Positions 25,869-34,981 are shown, counted from the first letter of the stretch. The stretch is 64,000 nt of DNA from G963664115 sp965216035 (GCA_965216035.1 CBDCFM010000021.1:124001-188000); one strand, 5' to 3'. Made by a program: numbers and translations. Notes: generated by a model not told the origin, from the letters alone.

Positions 25869-26207
25869 GATCGTCCTCCGGTTTGAGGTTTGAGGTTTGA
25901 TTCTGTTCAATCGTTCTAGGCCGAGCAGACCCGCCCAGAGGGAGCCACCTCCGGCGCTGGCTTGTCGGGACCCCAGCTAGCAAGACAGCACAGAGGACCT
26001 CGATGCTGAGTCGGCCGTCAGGGTCTGGATCGCTTGAAATTAAAATCGATCGGTGAATCTTATCATCCTCATGCTTTCGCGGGTTCCAGGAACGTCAACT
26101 AAAATAAAGGGCCTCTCGAATCGGCTCCACTTCATAGCGCACGATCCGAACACGGCGGACCCCAGCCCTATTGATTCCAGCATCCAGGCCCCGGCCCCCC
26201 TGGACTC
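25869..26207. other. Intergenic stretch of 339 bp between minus-strand MBL genes
   Basis: No coding sequence recognised. Presumably holds the promoter of the gene ending at 24354. The spacing argues against one simple operon with the upstream MBL gene. Confidence 0.5.
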
Positions 26208-27257
26208 CTATTCTGTCGCCGCTTGGCTTAATACCCAGGCCAGTCGGGCGTCCGTGCACTCGCTGATCACTGTGAGATGGCGGGCGATGGCATCGCTGCT
26301 GACAAAAGGATGGGGATCACCGGGCATGCGAAACCTCAGAGCATTGATCTTTTCCGGCGTCTTGTCGTGCCGGGTGTGGATAGAGAGGAAAACGTCGGCC
26401 CCCGCCTCCGCAGCTAGATCCCGGTACCGTCGAGCCTCCGAGCTGTTGGTCCCGAGGGCCGTCCCCAGATCCGGGAAATACCGGACGCCGGCTCGTTCGA
26501 AACCGAAGGTCATGCCGCCCCAAATGCTGCCCAGGTGGGTTTGATCGCCATCAATGAGCGGTATCAGCGTCGAGATCGTACCCGGTGTGTGGCCGGGTGT
26601 GACATAGAGGGTCAGCGTCGTATCCCCAAGCGTCAACTCCATCCCATCTGTGGCCACAATGTCTCGGGTGGGTTTGACGTCGACGGGATAGAAATCGTTC
26701 TCGATCACATTCCAATCCGCATCGGAGAGAATGATGCGCGCGCCGTAGGTATCCTGGAGAAATTTGGCCCCCATATAATGGTCACTGTGGGCGTGGCTGA
26801 CAATGACGTATCGAATGTCGGCCGGGTCGAGGCCCAGTTTCCTCAGACCATCTGCGGCGAGCTCTTCAACTGAGTAGTGGAATCCCGTGTCGATAACAAT
26901 GATCCCCTCCGAGGTTGTTACGGCCCATGAAGAGTTCGCCTGGCTACCGATGTAGTACAAGTTGTCGAACACCTTCGCGGGTTCAACGAACCAGTCGGAG
27001 CGCTCGCCGGTCGGGATTGGCAAGGGGTTCGATGGCGCGGGCCGGGCAGCTGACCAACCCGGGCTCGGTTCCTCGCAAAGTGTTTCGAACACAGCCATGA
27101 ACTCGTGCCCTGGGCGGTATGCGGCCTCGCTGGCTGCGGCGACATGCGCCTCGAACGCGGCCATGCCCGCCGCAGAATCCACCTCGTCGTCAGGCCGATC
27201 GCCCGCGGCCGAGAGCACGACACAGGCGAATGCAAAGGGGGTCCAATATCGCATCAT
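26208..27257 (-). CDS. Exported subclass B3-like metallo-beta-lactamase fold protein
   Basis: 349 aa. The start at 27257 has AAAGGAGTCGTAACG upstream, and the signal peptide is short (MMRYWTPFAFACVVLSAAG). The B3-type layout is VFDNLYYIGSQANSSWAVTT, GIIVIDTGFHYSVEELAADG, VSHAHSDHYMGAKFLQ (HxHxDH intact), LYVTPGHTPGTISTLIPL and a late His in FLSIHTRHDK. Members include L1-like beta-lactamases and many enzymes of other function. It carries a 60-residue N-terminal region with FETLCEEPSPGW that is not part of the minimal domain. Resistance cannot be inferred. Confidence 0.85.
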   Translation of the reverse strand: MMRYWTPFAFACVVLSAAGDRPDDEVDSAAGMAAFEAHVAAASEAAYRPGHEFMAVFETLCEEPSPGWSAARPAPSNPLPIPTGERSDWFVEPAKVFDNLYYIGSQANSSWAVTTSEGIIVIDTGFHYSVEELAADGLRKLGLDPADIRYVIVSHAHSDHYMGAKFLQDTYGARIILSDADWNVIENDFYPVDVKPTRDIVATDGMELTLGDTTLTLYVTPGHTPGTISTLIPLIDGDQTHLGSIWGGMTFGFERAGVRYFPDLGTALGTNSSEARRYRDLAAEAGADVFLSIHTRHDKTPEKINALRFRMPGDPHPFVSSDAIARHLTVISECTDARLAWVLSQAATE

Positions 27258-27705
27258 CGTTACGACTCCTTTAATCCCTTCAATCCCTTAAATCGGATCG
27301 AAATGGGTAATGGCTGGGATCTCTGATTCGGTAGGAGTCTACCAACTCGAAAAGCGGGATCTCAAGCTGATTCGGATGGCATTCGCTCCGTCGTGCCGAC
27401 TGATGATCCGACCCTCGAACATGCGGGGTAGCGACTCGGGTCGACCACTCCGGGGTGAGGGCTTCCCAGGTCGTAGCGGAGCGCGCTCTCTAACTGCGGA
27501 GCTGAAGCGATTTATCCCTCACCGTAATCGAGGGATCGGGTGGATTTCATGCCGCAAGTGGACCCGGCATCGTCCCAGGTTTACATTACCGTCCTGAGAG
27601 CTCAATGTTCTGAGTTGTGAACCGACGCCCTCACTCAGAATCCTGGCAATAGGCCACGTGTTGGTGCAGTATGAAGGAATTACAAACTTGGAGGCCAGAT
27701 TGGTG
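27258..27705. other. Intergenic stretch of 448 bp, divergent promoters
   Basis: Separates the minus-strand MBL gene and the plus-strand cytochrome gene. Near the MBL start there are short direct repeats of the type AATCCCTTCAATCCCTTAAA (27269-27292). No gene is supported here. Confidence 0.5.
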
Positions 27706-28662
27706 ATGCGTCTTAATCGAGTACCCCCGTCAGCGATTCGCCGCGCACTTGCGATTGCCGTGTGCGCCCCGGCCCTGTTTAGCGCGTTTTCGTCGATCGG
27801 GAACGCCCGGCAGCTTCGATCCGTTTCAGACGGTGTGTACTCCACGCCGCAGGCCGAGCGGGCGCAGCTGATTTACCAGGCCCAGTGCGCGGTATGTCAT
27901 GGCGATGCGCTCGAAGGCGCCAGCGCGGGGTCCCCGCTGACGGGGGAGAGTTTTCTCTCGAACTGGAGCGGACAACCGCTGTCCGATCTCGTCGACAAGA
28001 TTGAGAACACGATGCCTTTCGGAGATCCCGGAAGCCTTTCTCGACAGCAATCAACCGACCTCATGGCCTACATTCTCCAGGCCGGCGAATTCCCCCCCGG
28101 AGGCGCCGACCTTGGGGAAGGTGCGCTGGCCGAGATCACGATGCCCACGGTGAGGCCGTCCGGGGACGGGGACACGCTCGTGTCCGGGACGTCTCTTCCC
28201 CCGGCCACAGGCAACCTCTCGGAGTTGATGAGGGCCATCGCGTTTCCCAATTCGAATGTCATATTCAATCTGCAGGTCAAGAATCCCTCTGACGAGCCGG
28301 CTCCCTCGATGCCGATACCCTTTGACTATGTCGAATGGGGGGCCACTATCTATCCGGGGTGGCTGCAGGTGGATCAGGCCGCGGTTGCTCTGACCGAAAC
28401 CGCACCGCTGCTTTTAACCCCGGGACGTCGGTGTCAGAACGGCAGGCCGGTCCCGGTGGAACGCGCTGATTGGCAACAGTACGTGGCGGACTTCGTCGAT
28501 ATTGGGGAAGTCATTTACCAGGCGTCAAAGGCGAGAGATTATGAGGGTCTGGTGGCGCTGAGCGAGGATCTCAACAATGCCTGCGCGAACTGCCATGCGG
28601 TTTATCGCGATCGTGGCGGCAGCGAGGGAAGTGGGGCCAACCGCTGCATCATTGACCCGTGA
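27706..28662 (+). CDS. Exported diheme c-type cytochrome
   Basis: 318 aa with two heme-binding motifs, CAVCH near the N-terminus and CANCH near the C-terminus. GGAGG lies 11 bases upstream of ATG 27706; GTG 27703 is an alternative start. The signal peptide runs to about SSIGNA. The first domain is a monoheme cytochrome c (AERAQLIYQAQCAVCHGDAL, LSNWSGQPLSDLVDKIENTM, LMAYILQAGEFPPGG). The second, around YEGLVALSEDLNNACANCHA, resembles the helical cytochrome c-prime type. It probably passes electrons from periplasmic dehydrogenases such as those at 35.7 and 42.9 kb. Confidence 0.88.
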   Translation: MRLNRVPPSAIRRALAIAVCAPALFSAFSSIGNARQLRSVSDGVYSTPQAERAQLIYQAQCAVCHGDALEGASAGSPLTGESFLSNWSGQPLSDLVDKIENTMPFGDPGSLSRQQSTDLMAYILQAGEFPPGGADLGEGALAEITMPTVRPSGDGDTLVSGTSLPPATGNLSELMRAIAFPNSNVIFNLQVKNPSDEPAPSMPIPFDYVEWGATIYPGWLQVDQAAVALTETAPLLLTPGRRCQNGRPVPVERADWQQYVADFVDIGEVIYQASKARDYEGLVALSEDLNNACANCHAVYRDRGGSEGSGANRCIIDP

Positions 28663-28815
28663 GTGACCCCTGAGTGCAGGTGAATCGTAATCGGCTCCGA
28701 CCCGTGGCGGGATGATCGGTGGGCGTCCCCGTTCAGCAGTCGCTCGAAGCTAACCTCCTGACAAATCCGAAGGCACGATTTCAGAATCATCGCTCTCCGG
28801 TCGCTCCCCCGACCG

Positions 28816-29457
28816 TTATCGGGAACGGGGAGGTGCCGGGAACCCGTTGGAATAGATCGACCTGTAGCGAATGGATCTCCCTTCCTCGTCGAGAAATCCC
28901 AAGGACTGCTGGAACACCAGGGGGGGTATAGAATCCGCGGTCACGGTTGCCTCCAGAATATAGAGACGGTCTTCGTGCATATTGATCGCGGCGTAGGTGC
29001 GGGATCCGTTTGAGTTCGTGACCTGCAGATGATGGCCTTCAACGAAGTCCGCGATGTAGTACACGAAATGAGTCACCTGGGCGCCCCTATTCATGATTTC
29101 CCACGTTGCATAGGCTATCGCTGCCCGTCGATCCAGAGCCGAGCGCTCCACGCAAAGGTCCCCGTCACCCCCGTTAGCCTGGCAGCGTGCGACACGCTCC
29201 GCGTGCATTCGGTCGGACTCCGCCCAATTGACCACAGTGACCGAGTAGCGGTTTGGGCCATCCACATAGCTATAGACGCGACCGGGCAAGACGACGTGAT
29301 ATTCCGTCTCGTAGGTGATGTCCCCTACGGTAGGTTCACCCGGTAAATTGACAGTAAAGAAATCCGCCTGACTGGCATACTCGATCCAGCCTTGCGCGAA
29401 CAACGAGCACGAAATAAACACGCTGAACGCGGCTGCGATCACCGGAATCAAGCGCAT
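28816..29457 (-). CDS. Exported protein of unknown function (paralogue of 55117-55782)
   Basis: 213 aa. The start at 29457 follows GGGGAGGATCGACG; the signal peptide is MRLIPVIAAAFSVFISCSLF-AQG. The mature part reads GWIEYASQADFFTVNLPGEP, YETEYHVVLPGRVYSYVDGP, NRYSVTVVNWAES, DRRAAIAYATWEIMNRGAQV, THFVYYIADFVEGHHLQVTN and SRTYAAINMHEDRLYILEAT, ending FPAPPRSR. It closely matches the gene at 55117. No known enzyme motif; it resembles small secreted proteins of the PsbP/PhoX-like beta type only loosely. It follows the DUF3500 gene by 52 bases, so the two are probably co-transcribed. Confidence 0.78.
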   Translation of the reverse strand: MRLIPVIAAAFSVFISCSLFAQGWIEYASQADFFTVNLPGEPTVGDITYETEYHVVLPGRVYSYVDGPNRYSVTVVNWAESDRMHAERVARCQANGGDGDLCVERSALDRRAAIAYATWEIMNRGAQVTHFVYYIADFVEGHHLQVTNSNGSRTYAAINMHEDRLYILEATVTADSIPPLVFQQSLGFLDEEGRSIRYRSIYSNGFPAPPRSR

Positions 29458-29509
29458 CGTCGATCCTCCCCTACTCCCCATCCCGTTCGCATGTTCCTCC
29501 GGGTTCGAT

Positions 29510-30670
29510 CTACTGGCCACCGCCCCCGGTTTCGTAACGGGTGACGGCGGCGTCAAAACGATCCGCGGCACTGTAGAGTTCCGTGATCACCTCGTCCAGC
29601 CAGTTTGCCCCGTAGTCGTTCAGCGGGTCGCGCATGATCGTGTGGAAGTGGTTGGGACGCTGGGCGGACTCGATTAGAATCCGGGGGCCCTGGACGCGGT
29701 AGTAAAACTGGCCTGAGAGGTTGTCGGTCTCTCCCCGCCAGGAAAATCGGACCCGGTCCCACCCGGCCGCGCCGATGGCTTCGAGCTGAGCTTCGGCGGC
29801 GTCGAAGTCGGAGTTGCGGACGTATTCTTCCACGAGAACGCGGAGCAGGCGCTGCTGTCCCTCCCTCATCTCGGAGGCCGGCAGACCGCTCTCTTCCGGA
29901 AACTGCGTGTTGCGGCCCACCCCGGCAAGGACGTCATTGGGCGCGTCTTCAGGTTCGATCGCGCGGGCGCGCTGTTCAGGGCTCAAGGTGGCCATCAATT
30001 CGAACGCGCGTGTGCCTTCATGCGACAGGGCGGACCATCCGGCCTCGAGTCCGCGCTCCAGAACCAGTGGAATGGCGCCCAGGAACAGCGGCGTGAAACC
30101 AGCGCGCCCATCGGCAACCGTGAAACTGGCGCCGAGGTGGTGACCCTGAATCAGCCAGCCCCAGTCGCCATCGATGCGGGGATCGCCGAAAAGCGCTATC
30201 GCGTAGCTTCCTGTCCCGAAGCTTTCGGCTTCTTCCCTGAAATAGGGGCGCTCGCCTTCGGCAGGACCTTCCGTCGCCAGGGCTTCGAGCTCGCGCTCGC
30301 GGTGGAGGCCGTCCAAGCGGATCACGCCGGTGATCTTCTGATAGCCCTGGCTGGACGTCGAGGCCCGGAGCAGGTCGTGTACCCCATGTCGCTGGGCATA
30401 GGTGAGATCCCCCAGACGGAGGCCGGGCCGGTCGTGCACAAACGGGGGTACGTTGGACCAGTTCGTGCGGTGCTCGCCGGCGAAAGGATACACGATCCCC
30501 TCACGCTGGGGTTCACTGAGTGTTTCGAGGAATCGAACCGCGGCCCGGGCCATCTGGCGGGCGCTTGTGGACTCCAAGGGAATTGGGTCAGACTCCTGCC
30601 CGAAAACCGGCTGCAACCCCAGGGCCAGAAGAAGTCCGACGGAGACGAATGGTACAGAGATTATCTTCAT
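29510..30670 (-). CDS. Exported DUF3500 protein
   Basis: 386 aa. The start at 30670 follows GGGAGGCACACC; the signal peptide is MKIISVPFVSVGLLLALGLQ. DUF3500 hallmarks are SARQMARAAVRFLETLSEPQ, FAGEHRTNWSNVPPFVHDRP, GLRLGDLTYAQRHGVHDLLR, GDWGWLIQGHHLGASFTVAD, RILIESAQRPNHFHTIMRDP and NDYGANWLDEVITELYSAAD. The family is common in Acidobacteriota and Planctomycetota, and its function is not established; conserved His and Trp suggest a metal-dependent or heme-related role. First gene of a likely two-gene unit with 28816-29457. Confidence 0.88.
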   Translation of the reverse strand: MKIISVPFVSVGLLLALGLQPVFGQESDPIPLESTSARQMARAAVRFLETLSEPQREGIVYPFAGEHRTNWSNVPPFVHDRPGLRLGDLTYAQRHGVHDLLRASTSSQGYQKITGVIRLDGLHRERELEALATEGPAEGERPYFREEAESFGTGSYAIALFGDPRIDGDWGWLIQGHHLGASFTVADGRAGFTPLFLGAIPLVLERGLEAGWSALSHEGTRAFELMATLSPEQRARAIEPEDAPNDVLAGVGRNTQFPEESGLPASEMREGQQRLLRVLVEEYVRNSDFDAAEAQLEAIGAAGWDRVRFSWRGETDNLSGQFYYRVQGPRILIESAQRPNHFHTIMRDPLNDYGANWLDEVITELYSAADRFDAAVTRYETGGGGQ

Positions 30671-30763
30671 GGTGTGCCTCCCAGAATGACGGGGATCACT
30701 ATATCGTGAGACGTCGTGTGCAGACTAGCGAAGTTCGCTCCAGGAATTCTGCCCCTGTCCCCA

Positions 30764-30949
30764 GGCCGGCAGGCGCTCGTATTTGCAGATATGACCTGCG
30801 AGGGCCTGCCGATCACGATTTCATTGATCAGCACGGCCTAAGGTGAGCCCAAGCTTCTGGGTTATTGCTACGACTTCGAGCAAGCCACCGGTGCCCGTGT
30901 TCTACCGGAAAACACGCCCGTTCTTCCCGCCGAGGTTATCCCTCGATAG
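30764..30949 (+). pseudogene. 3' fragment of an amidase-signature enzyme gene
   Basis: The frame at 30764-30949 reads GRQALVFADMTCEGLPITIS, LISTA-stop-GEPKLLGYCYDFEQA, TGARVLPENTPVLPAEVIPR-stop. This is the conserved C-terminus of amidase family (GatA-like) proteins (GLPVGISFxGxAxxEPKLLxLAYAYEQAT). It has one internal stop, and the upstream two thirds, including the Ser-Ser-Lys triad, are absent. A dead relic left between two minus-strand genes. Confidence 0.78.
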
Positions 30950-30995
30950 AGCGTCGACCGTACCGGGTGAACGCCACCTGCCCACGGATCTCTCG

Positions 30996-32057
30996 CTAAC
31001 CGGCCACACAGTCGAATGGCAGGACCTGGTCTCCGGGCACCCATACCCAAGACTTCGTCAGAACCGCTGGCTCGATGAAAAGCGCCGGGTCGGTCATTGT
31101 AAGCTCGTAGTCGAGGCGGGCCCCGTCCTCGCTCGGACTAAAGCGCTCGACGACCTCCATCGCCTCACTCTGGGGCAGACCACTCTGACTGAAGTAACGC
31201 CAGCTGATGCGGTCGGTCTCCACGACAAGGGTGCGTCCTTCCCAGTGGCCCACGGAGTGGCCGAGAAGCGTCGGCTGGACAGATTGATCCGACCCCTCAC
31301 TTCGTAACGAAATGACCCGAACGGTGTCGTATTCCTCCAGCCGAAGGAGAATCTGGTCTCCTCGATCCACAAACTCCATCGGGTTGGGTTGCTCCATGAT
31401 CAAGGGAATACCCTTGGGCCTGCATTCGCCAAAGGGGTTATCGGGGGAGAGGGGGTCCCATCCGGCTCGAGCGGCACGGGCCTCCTCGGTTAAATTGTAG
31501 CCTTCGTTGCGACTGAGTCCCAGAGGCACACCGTCGGTGCTCCACACCCGGAAGATGCCCAAGGAGGGGTCGGAGCCCGGGGTACCCGGTGTCTCATCCC
31601 GGCCGGTACCGACCGTGTTATTTGTCCACCGTGCGACCGGCGTATCCAGGAGAACTTCCCGGCCGTCCGGGAGCAACATATTGACGGCATAAACTTGATT
31701 CGCGGAACGTCTAGCGGGAAAACCGGCCACCCTGACCCGCAGTCCAACACCCACCAGGTCAGCCGACACCCCAACCCGAGTGAGTCGGGTCACCGGGATA
31801 CTCTCAACGTTCCATAGGGCCGCGCCGCCTTGCGCCTCCGATACGTTGATCGTGAAGCGAACATGAGGGTTTCTCCACAGAAGACGGGTAATCTCGCCTT
31901 CCACCTCAATGATCTGATCCGTATTGTATGCAACCTGCGCGGCGTGATGTCCCAAACCGAGGGTTGCAGAAAGGACGGCGACGAGACCGATGAGGGCACT
32001 CGCCGCTACTTTGATGAGTATGTTGCATCGGCCAGGTGCGAGCGGGAACGATTTCAT
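30996..32057 (-). CDS. Exported fusion of family A (DUF6152-like) and family B domains
   Basis: 353 aa with signal MKSFPLAPGRCNILIKVAAS... The N-terminal 130 residues are family A: LGHHAAQVAYNTDQIIEVEG, EITRLLWRNPHVRFTINVSE, GGAALWNVESIPVTRLTRVG and VYAVNMLLPDGREVLLDTPV. The C-terminal 220 residues are family B: ECRPKGIPLIMEQPNPMEFV, QPTLLGHSVGHWEGRTLVVE, TDRISWRYFSQSGLPQSEAM, ERFSPSEDGARLDYELTMTD and VWVPGDQVLPFDC. Elsewhere in the window these families are separate neighbouring genes (41.1, 54, 62 and 63.4 kb). The fusion is evidence that A and B act together. Biochemical function unknown; location periplasmic. Confidence 0.85.
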   Translation of the reverse strand: MKSFPLAPGRCNILIKVAASALIGLVAVLSATLGLGHHAAQVAYNTDQIIEVEGEITRLLWRNPHVRFTINVSEAQGGAALWNVESIPVTRLTRVGVSADLVGVGLRVRVAGFPARRSANQVYAVNMLLPDGREVLLDTPVARWTNNTVGTGRDETPGTPGSDPSLGIFRVWSTDGVPLGLSRNEGYNLTEEARAARAGWDPLSPDNPFGECRPKGIPLIMEQPNPMEFVDRGDQILLRLEEYDTVRVISLRSEGSDQSVQPTLLGHSVGHWEGRTLVVETDRISWRYFSQSGLPQSEAMEVVERFSPSEDGARLDYELTMTDPALFIEPAVLTKSWVWVPGDQVLPFDCVAG

Positions 32058-32180
32058 GCCTCCCCCTTCTTTGTAGAGAAAGTACTACTACCGGGATGGC
32101 ATTTCAACCTCCTCCCGGGCACCCCCAGGAGACCCGTCGCCGCCGTTGCTGCCAGGCGCATAGTCAAACCCGACGCGTAA

Positions 32181-32224
32181 CTGTTTCATTGACCTGAATG
32201 CCCACCTGTAGTCTCATTCATTTA
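32181..32224 (+). promoter_or_regulatory. Kinase 5' leader, class II
   Basis: CTGTTTCATTGACCTGAATG, then CCCACCTGTAGTCTCATTCA. The same leader stands at 49399-49442 and 52110-52153, each time directly before a kinase start relic. TTGACC in all three could be a -35 box, followed about 16 bases later by a weak -10 near TAGTCT/TCATTC; this assignment is tentative. Confidence 0.55.
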
Positions 32225-32351
32225 AGGCAACCCGGCACGACGCTCCCCGACTACGAGATTCTGTTGGTTCTCGGCAAGGTTGATGGGAGAAGTGGGGCGT
32301 ACGCAGATTGCGATGCTCGAGCGTGAGGTCGCGATCCAGACCCTTCCTTGA
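32225..32351 (+). pseudogene. Relic of a Ser/Thr kinase 5' end (start codon lost)
   Basis: The codons give R-QPGTTLPDYEILLVLGKV, with the ATG changed to AGG. After frame shifts the text continues LEREVAIQTLP-stop, matching LGREVAIKTLPEE with the catalytic-site Lys changed to Gln. It ends 67 bases before the ThDP enzyme gene. Confidence 0.78.
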
Positions 32352-32373
32352 GGCTTCTGCCACGGGCTGCCAG
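32346..32373 (+). repeat. Solo arm of the palindromic element at 18055-18331
   Basis: CCTTGAGGCTTCTGCCACGG and the following GCTGCCAG match the outer arm 18304-18331 with three differences. The arm overlaps the end of the kinase relic. Confidence 0.55.
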
Positions 32374-32418
32374 GGTCCGAAATGCTCGAATGGTGAATCA
32401 GACGGGAGGGTGCAGTTC

Positions 32419-34245
32419 ATGGCAAAGAAGCGAAAAGAGTCTATTGGCCGACGCAGTTTCCTGAAGGGTGCAGCGGGGGGCGGAGCGGCGCTCGTTGCAA
32501 GTGCCCCCGTAGCTGCCGCGCAGTCTGGGCCCGGCTCGACGTCAGCGGAACCGAGTGAAGGGGTCGCGGCCCCAGGAGGCCGGCCTGGGTCCGACTTCAT
32601 GATGGACGTCATAAAACCCCTCGGCTTTGAGTACATGTCGATCAATCCCCACTCCAGTTCCCGTGGTCTACAGGAATCCATCATCAACTACAGTGGAAAC
32701 CGCGATCCGGAACTGATCACCTGCCTCCACGAAGAGGCGGCCGTCGCCATGGCGCATGGATATTTCAAGATTGAAGGCAAACCGATGGCTGCGCTGATAT
32801 ACGGATCAGTCGGTTTGCAGCATGCCTCAATGGCGGTCTACAGCGCATTTTGCGACCGGGTCCCCGTTTACCTGATGCTGGGCAACGAATTGGAAAATCC
32901 CAATTCAAGAAGCGTGCAGGATCCTGCAGCAATCGTCCGCGACTTTACAAAGTGGGACGACGCACCGGTCTCACTCGGTCAATTTGCACAGTCCGCGGTG
33001 CGCGCCTATTCCGTTGCGATGACTCCGCCGACCATGCCTGTTGTATTGTCGGTAGACGAGCGTTTGCAGGAAAATCGGATTGCCATAGGCAGCCGTTTGC
33101 GCGTTCCGAAGCTCTCTCTGAATGCTCCGGCTCAGGGCGACGCCGCAGCTGTGGCTGAGGTTGCGCGCCTGCTGGTCGACGCTGAGTTTCCGGTCCTGGC
33201 CGTCGAGCGCGCTGCGCGAACCGCAGCCGGTCTCAGCTACATCGTCGAATTGGCGGAACTCCTCGAGGCCGGAGTCGTGGACACGATCCAGCGCATGAAT
33301 TTCCCTTCGCGCCATCCTCTCAGCCAGGAAAGCAGTGTGCTTCGAAGTGCGGATGTCGTCCTGGCGCTGGAGCACCCGCGACTTTCGCGGTCGAGCCTGG
33401 GGCAGGATGCAACGCTGCTCAGCATCAGCACACATGACGTTTTCACGCGAAGCAACTACTGGGATTTCGGAAGCTACCAGGAAGCGGATGTGGCGATCGC
33501 CGCCGATGCGGAGGCCACGCTCCCACTCCTGATCGAAGAAGTCAAGCGCCGGGTTACGGGCGATCGACAACGGGTATTCGACGCGCGTCGGGCGACGCTG
33601 GAGGATCGGTTCCAGCGTGCCCTCGAGCGAAACCGGCGGCTCGCGGCCTCGGGCTGGAACGACAGTCCGATCAGCACCGCCCGTGTCGCAGCCGAACTGT
33701 GGGCCCAGATCAAGAATAAGGACTGGTCCCTGGTTTCCCGAAGTGATGGAATGAACGAGTGGGCATGGAAGCTCTGGGACTTCCAGCAGTATCACCACCA
33801 CATTGGCCAGTCCGGCTCGGTCGGCGTCGGCTACAGCAACCCGGCTTCGGTGGGCGCCGCGCTGGCAAACCGGAAGCACGGACGTCTGAGCATCAACCTG
33901 CAGAACGACGGCGACCTGATGTTTCTCCCCGGGACCTTATGGACGGCTGCGCATCACGAGATTCCGATGTTGACCGTTATGCACAACAACCGGGCGTACA
34001 ACCGGGAAGTGATGTGGGTCGCGCGCACGGCCGCCGAGCGGGAGCGCGACGTCACCCGATCCGACATCGGCAACTCCATTGACAATCCCAACATTGACTA
34101 TGCCAAACTCGCCGTAAGCATGGGATGGTACGCCGAGGGTCCGATAGAAAATCCCATGGATCTGGGACCGGCCATCCGCCGGGCCCTTGCGGTTGTCGAG
34201 CGGGGCCAGCCGGCGTTGCTGGACACGATCACGCAACCCATCTAG
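32419..34245 (+). CDS. Tat-exported thiamine-diphosphate enzyme (acetolactate synthase-like)
   Basis: 608 aa. ATG 32419 is preceded by GGGAGGGTGCAGTTC. It has a Tat signal (IGRRSFLKGAAGGGAALVAS). ThDP-enzyme features in order: ITCLHEEAAVAMAHGYFKIE (catalytic Glu), GKPMAALIYGSVGLQHASMA, VYSAFCDRVPVYLMLGNE, a central domain (LLVDAEFPVLAVERAARTAA) and a pyrophosphate domain with NLQNDGDLMFLPG (GDG motif), LTVMHNNRAYN and YAKLAVSMGWYAEGPIENP. Acetolactate synthase-type enzymes are normally cytoplasmic, so a Tat-exported one is unusual; it would have to be exported folded with its cofactor. It is followed after 18 bases by a cytochrome c gene, suggesting an exported decarboxylase or oxidase that donates electrons. 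Confidence 0.85.
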   Translation: MAKKRKESIGRRSFLKGAAGGGAALVASAPVAAAQSGPGSTSAEPSEGVAAPGGRPGSDFMMDVIKPLGFEYMSINPHSSSRGLQESIINYSGNRDPELITCLHEEAAVAMAHGYFKIEGKPMAALIYGSVGLQHASMAVYSAFCDRVPVYLMLGNELENPNSRSVQDPAAIVRDFTKWDDAPVSLGQFAQSAVRAYSVAMTPPTMPVVLSVDERLQENRIAIGSRLRVPKLSLNAPAQGDAAAVAEVARLLVDAEFPVLAVERAARTAAGLSYIVELAELLEAGVVDTIQRMNFPSRHPLSQESSVLRSADVVLALEHPRLSRSSLGQDATLLSISTHDVFTRSNYWDFGSYQEADVAIAADAEATLPLLIEEVKRRVTGDRQRVFDARRATLEDRFQRALERNRRLAASGWNDSPISTARVAAELWAQIKNKDWSLVSRSDGMNEWAWKLWDFQQYHHHIGQSGSVGVGYSNPASVGAALANRKHGRLSINLQNDGDLMFLPGTLWTAAHHEIPMLTVMHNNRAYNREVMWVARTAAERERDVTRSDIGNSIDNPNIDYAKLAVSMGWYAEGPIENPMDLGPAIRRALAVVERGQPALLDTITQPI

Positions 34246-34263
34246 TCCAACTAGGAGGTTCCT

Positions 34264-34686
34264 GTGAGTCGTTTACTTGTGGATCGCGGGTCGTTCAAAC
34301 CCTCTTCCTGGGTCCTGGGCGTGGCGGTGCTGCTGCTCGTCGTCGGGGTGGGGTGGGTCGAGGCTCAGCAGTCGCCGGCTGCGGTGGACGCCGCCCCCGG
34401 AGGAAACGTCGAAGACGGAAAGCGGAGCCTGACAACCTATACCTGCTCCTCCTGCCACGGTTATTCAGGCCATGGCGGGGTCGACGCAGGCGCTCCCCGC
34501 ATCGCTACGACTTCGATGTCCCTTGCCGACTTTACGCAATACGTGCGGCAGGCCGGCGTCTCTTCAATGCCTCGATTCATGGCCGAAATCCTACCCGACA
34601 CGGTGCTGGCGGATATTTATGCTTTTCTAAAATCCATCCCACCGCCACCCGACTCCAGAAGCATTCCCCTGCTGAATGATCAGTAG
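34264..34686 (+). CDS. Exported monoheme c-type cytochrome
   Basis: 140 aa starting at GTG 34264 with AGGAGGTTCCT upstream. One N-terminal hydrophobic segment (SWVLGVAVLLLVVGVGWVEA) serves as signal or anchor. The heme motif is CSSCH (TYTCSSCHGYSGHGG), the axial Met is probably in VSSMPRFMAE, and the end ILPDTVLADIYAFLKSIPPP is typical of class I cytochromes c. It lies 18 bases after the ThDP enzyme stop, so translation is probably coupled and it is the likely electron acceptor of that enzyme. Confidence 0.88.
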   Translation: MSRLLVDRGSFKPSSWVLGVAVLLLVVGVGWVEAQQSPAAVDAAPGGNVEDGKRSLTTYTCSSCHGYSGHGGVDAGAPRIATTSMSLADFTQYVRQAGVSSMPRFMAEILPDTVLADIYAFLKSIPPPPDSRSIPLLNDQ

Positions 34687-34785
34687 CGCGGGCCTCACCT
34701 TTCCCGGGTCAAGTCCTGGCAGATCTAAGAGCTCGATTCTTTCCAGAGGCTAATGGTGCTTCATACTCCACTGAGGAGAGTTGCG

Positions 34786-34953
34786 ATGGAAATACTGCGT
34801 TGGTTGACTCTCGCTGCTGTTGCCACGCTGTTGCTAACGGTTTCCGTTGATGCGGTAGCGGCCCACCATTCCACTGCGATTTACGATTCCGAGAACCCCA
34901 TAGAGCTCAGTGGAACGGTGGTCGAATGGAGGTTTACCAATCCCCATTGCTGA
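34786..34953 (+). pseudogene. Truncated family A (DUF6152-like) gene
   Basis: ATG 34786 (GAGGAGAGTTGCG upstream) encodes signal MEILRWLTLAAVATLLLTVS, then AHHSTAIYDSENPIELSGTV and VEWRFTNPHC-stop. Family A proteins continue for about 70 more residues after NPH; here the text ends exactly at that motif. The DNA beyond is the 3' end of the convergent cupin gene, so the 3' half was lost by deletion or rearrangement. Confidence 0.8.
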
Positions 34954-34981
34954 AGCAGTCCGCCGCATCGACGAAGCCAAT

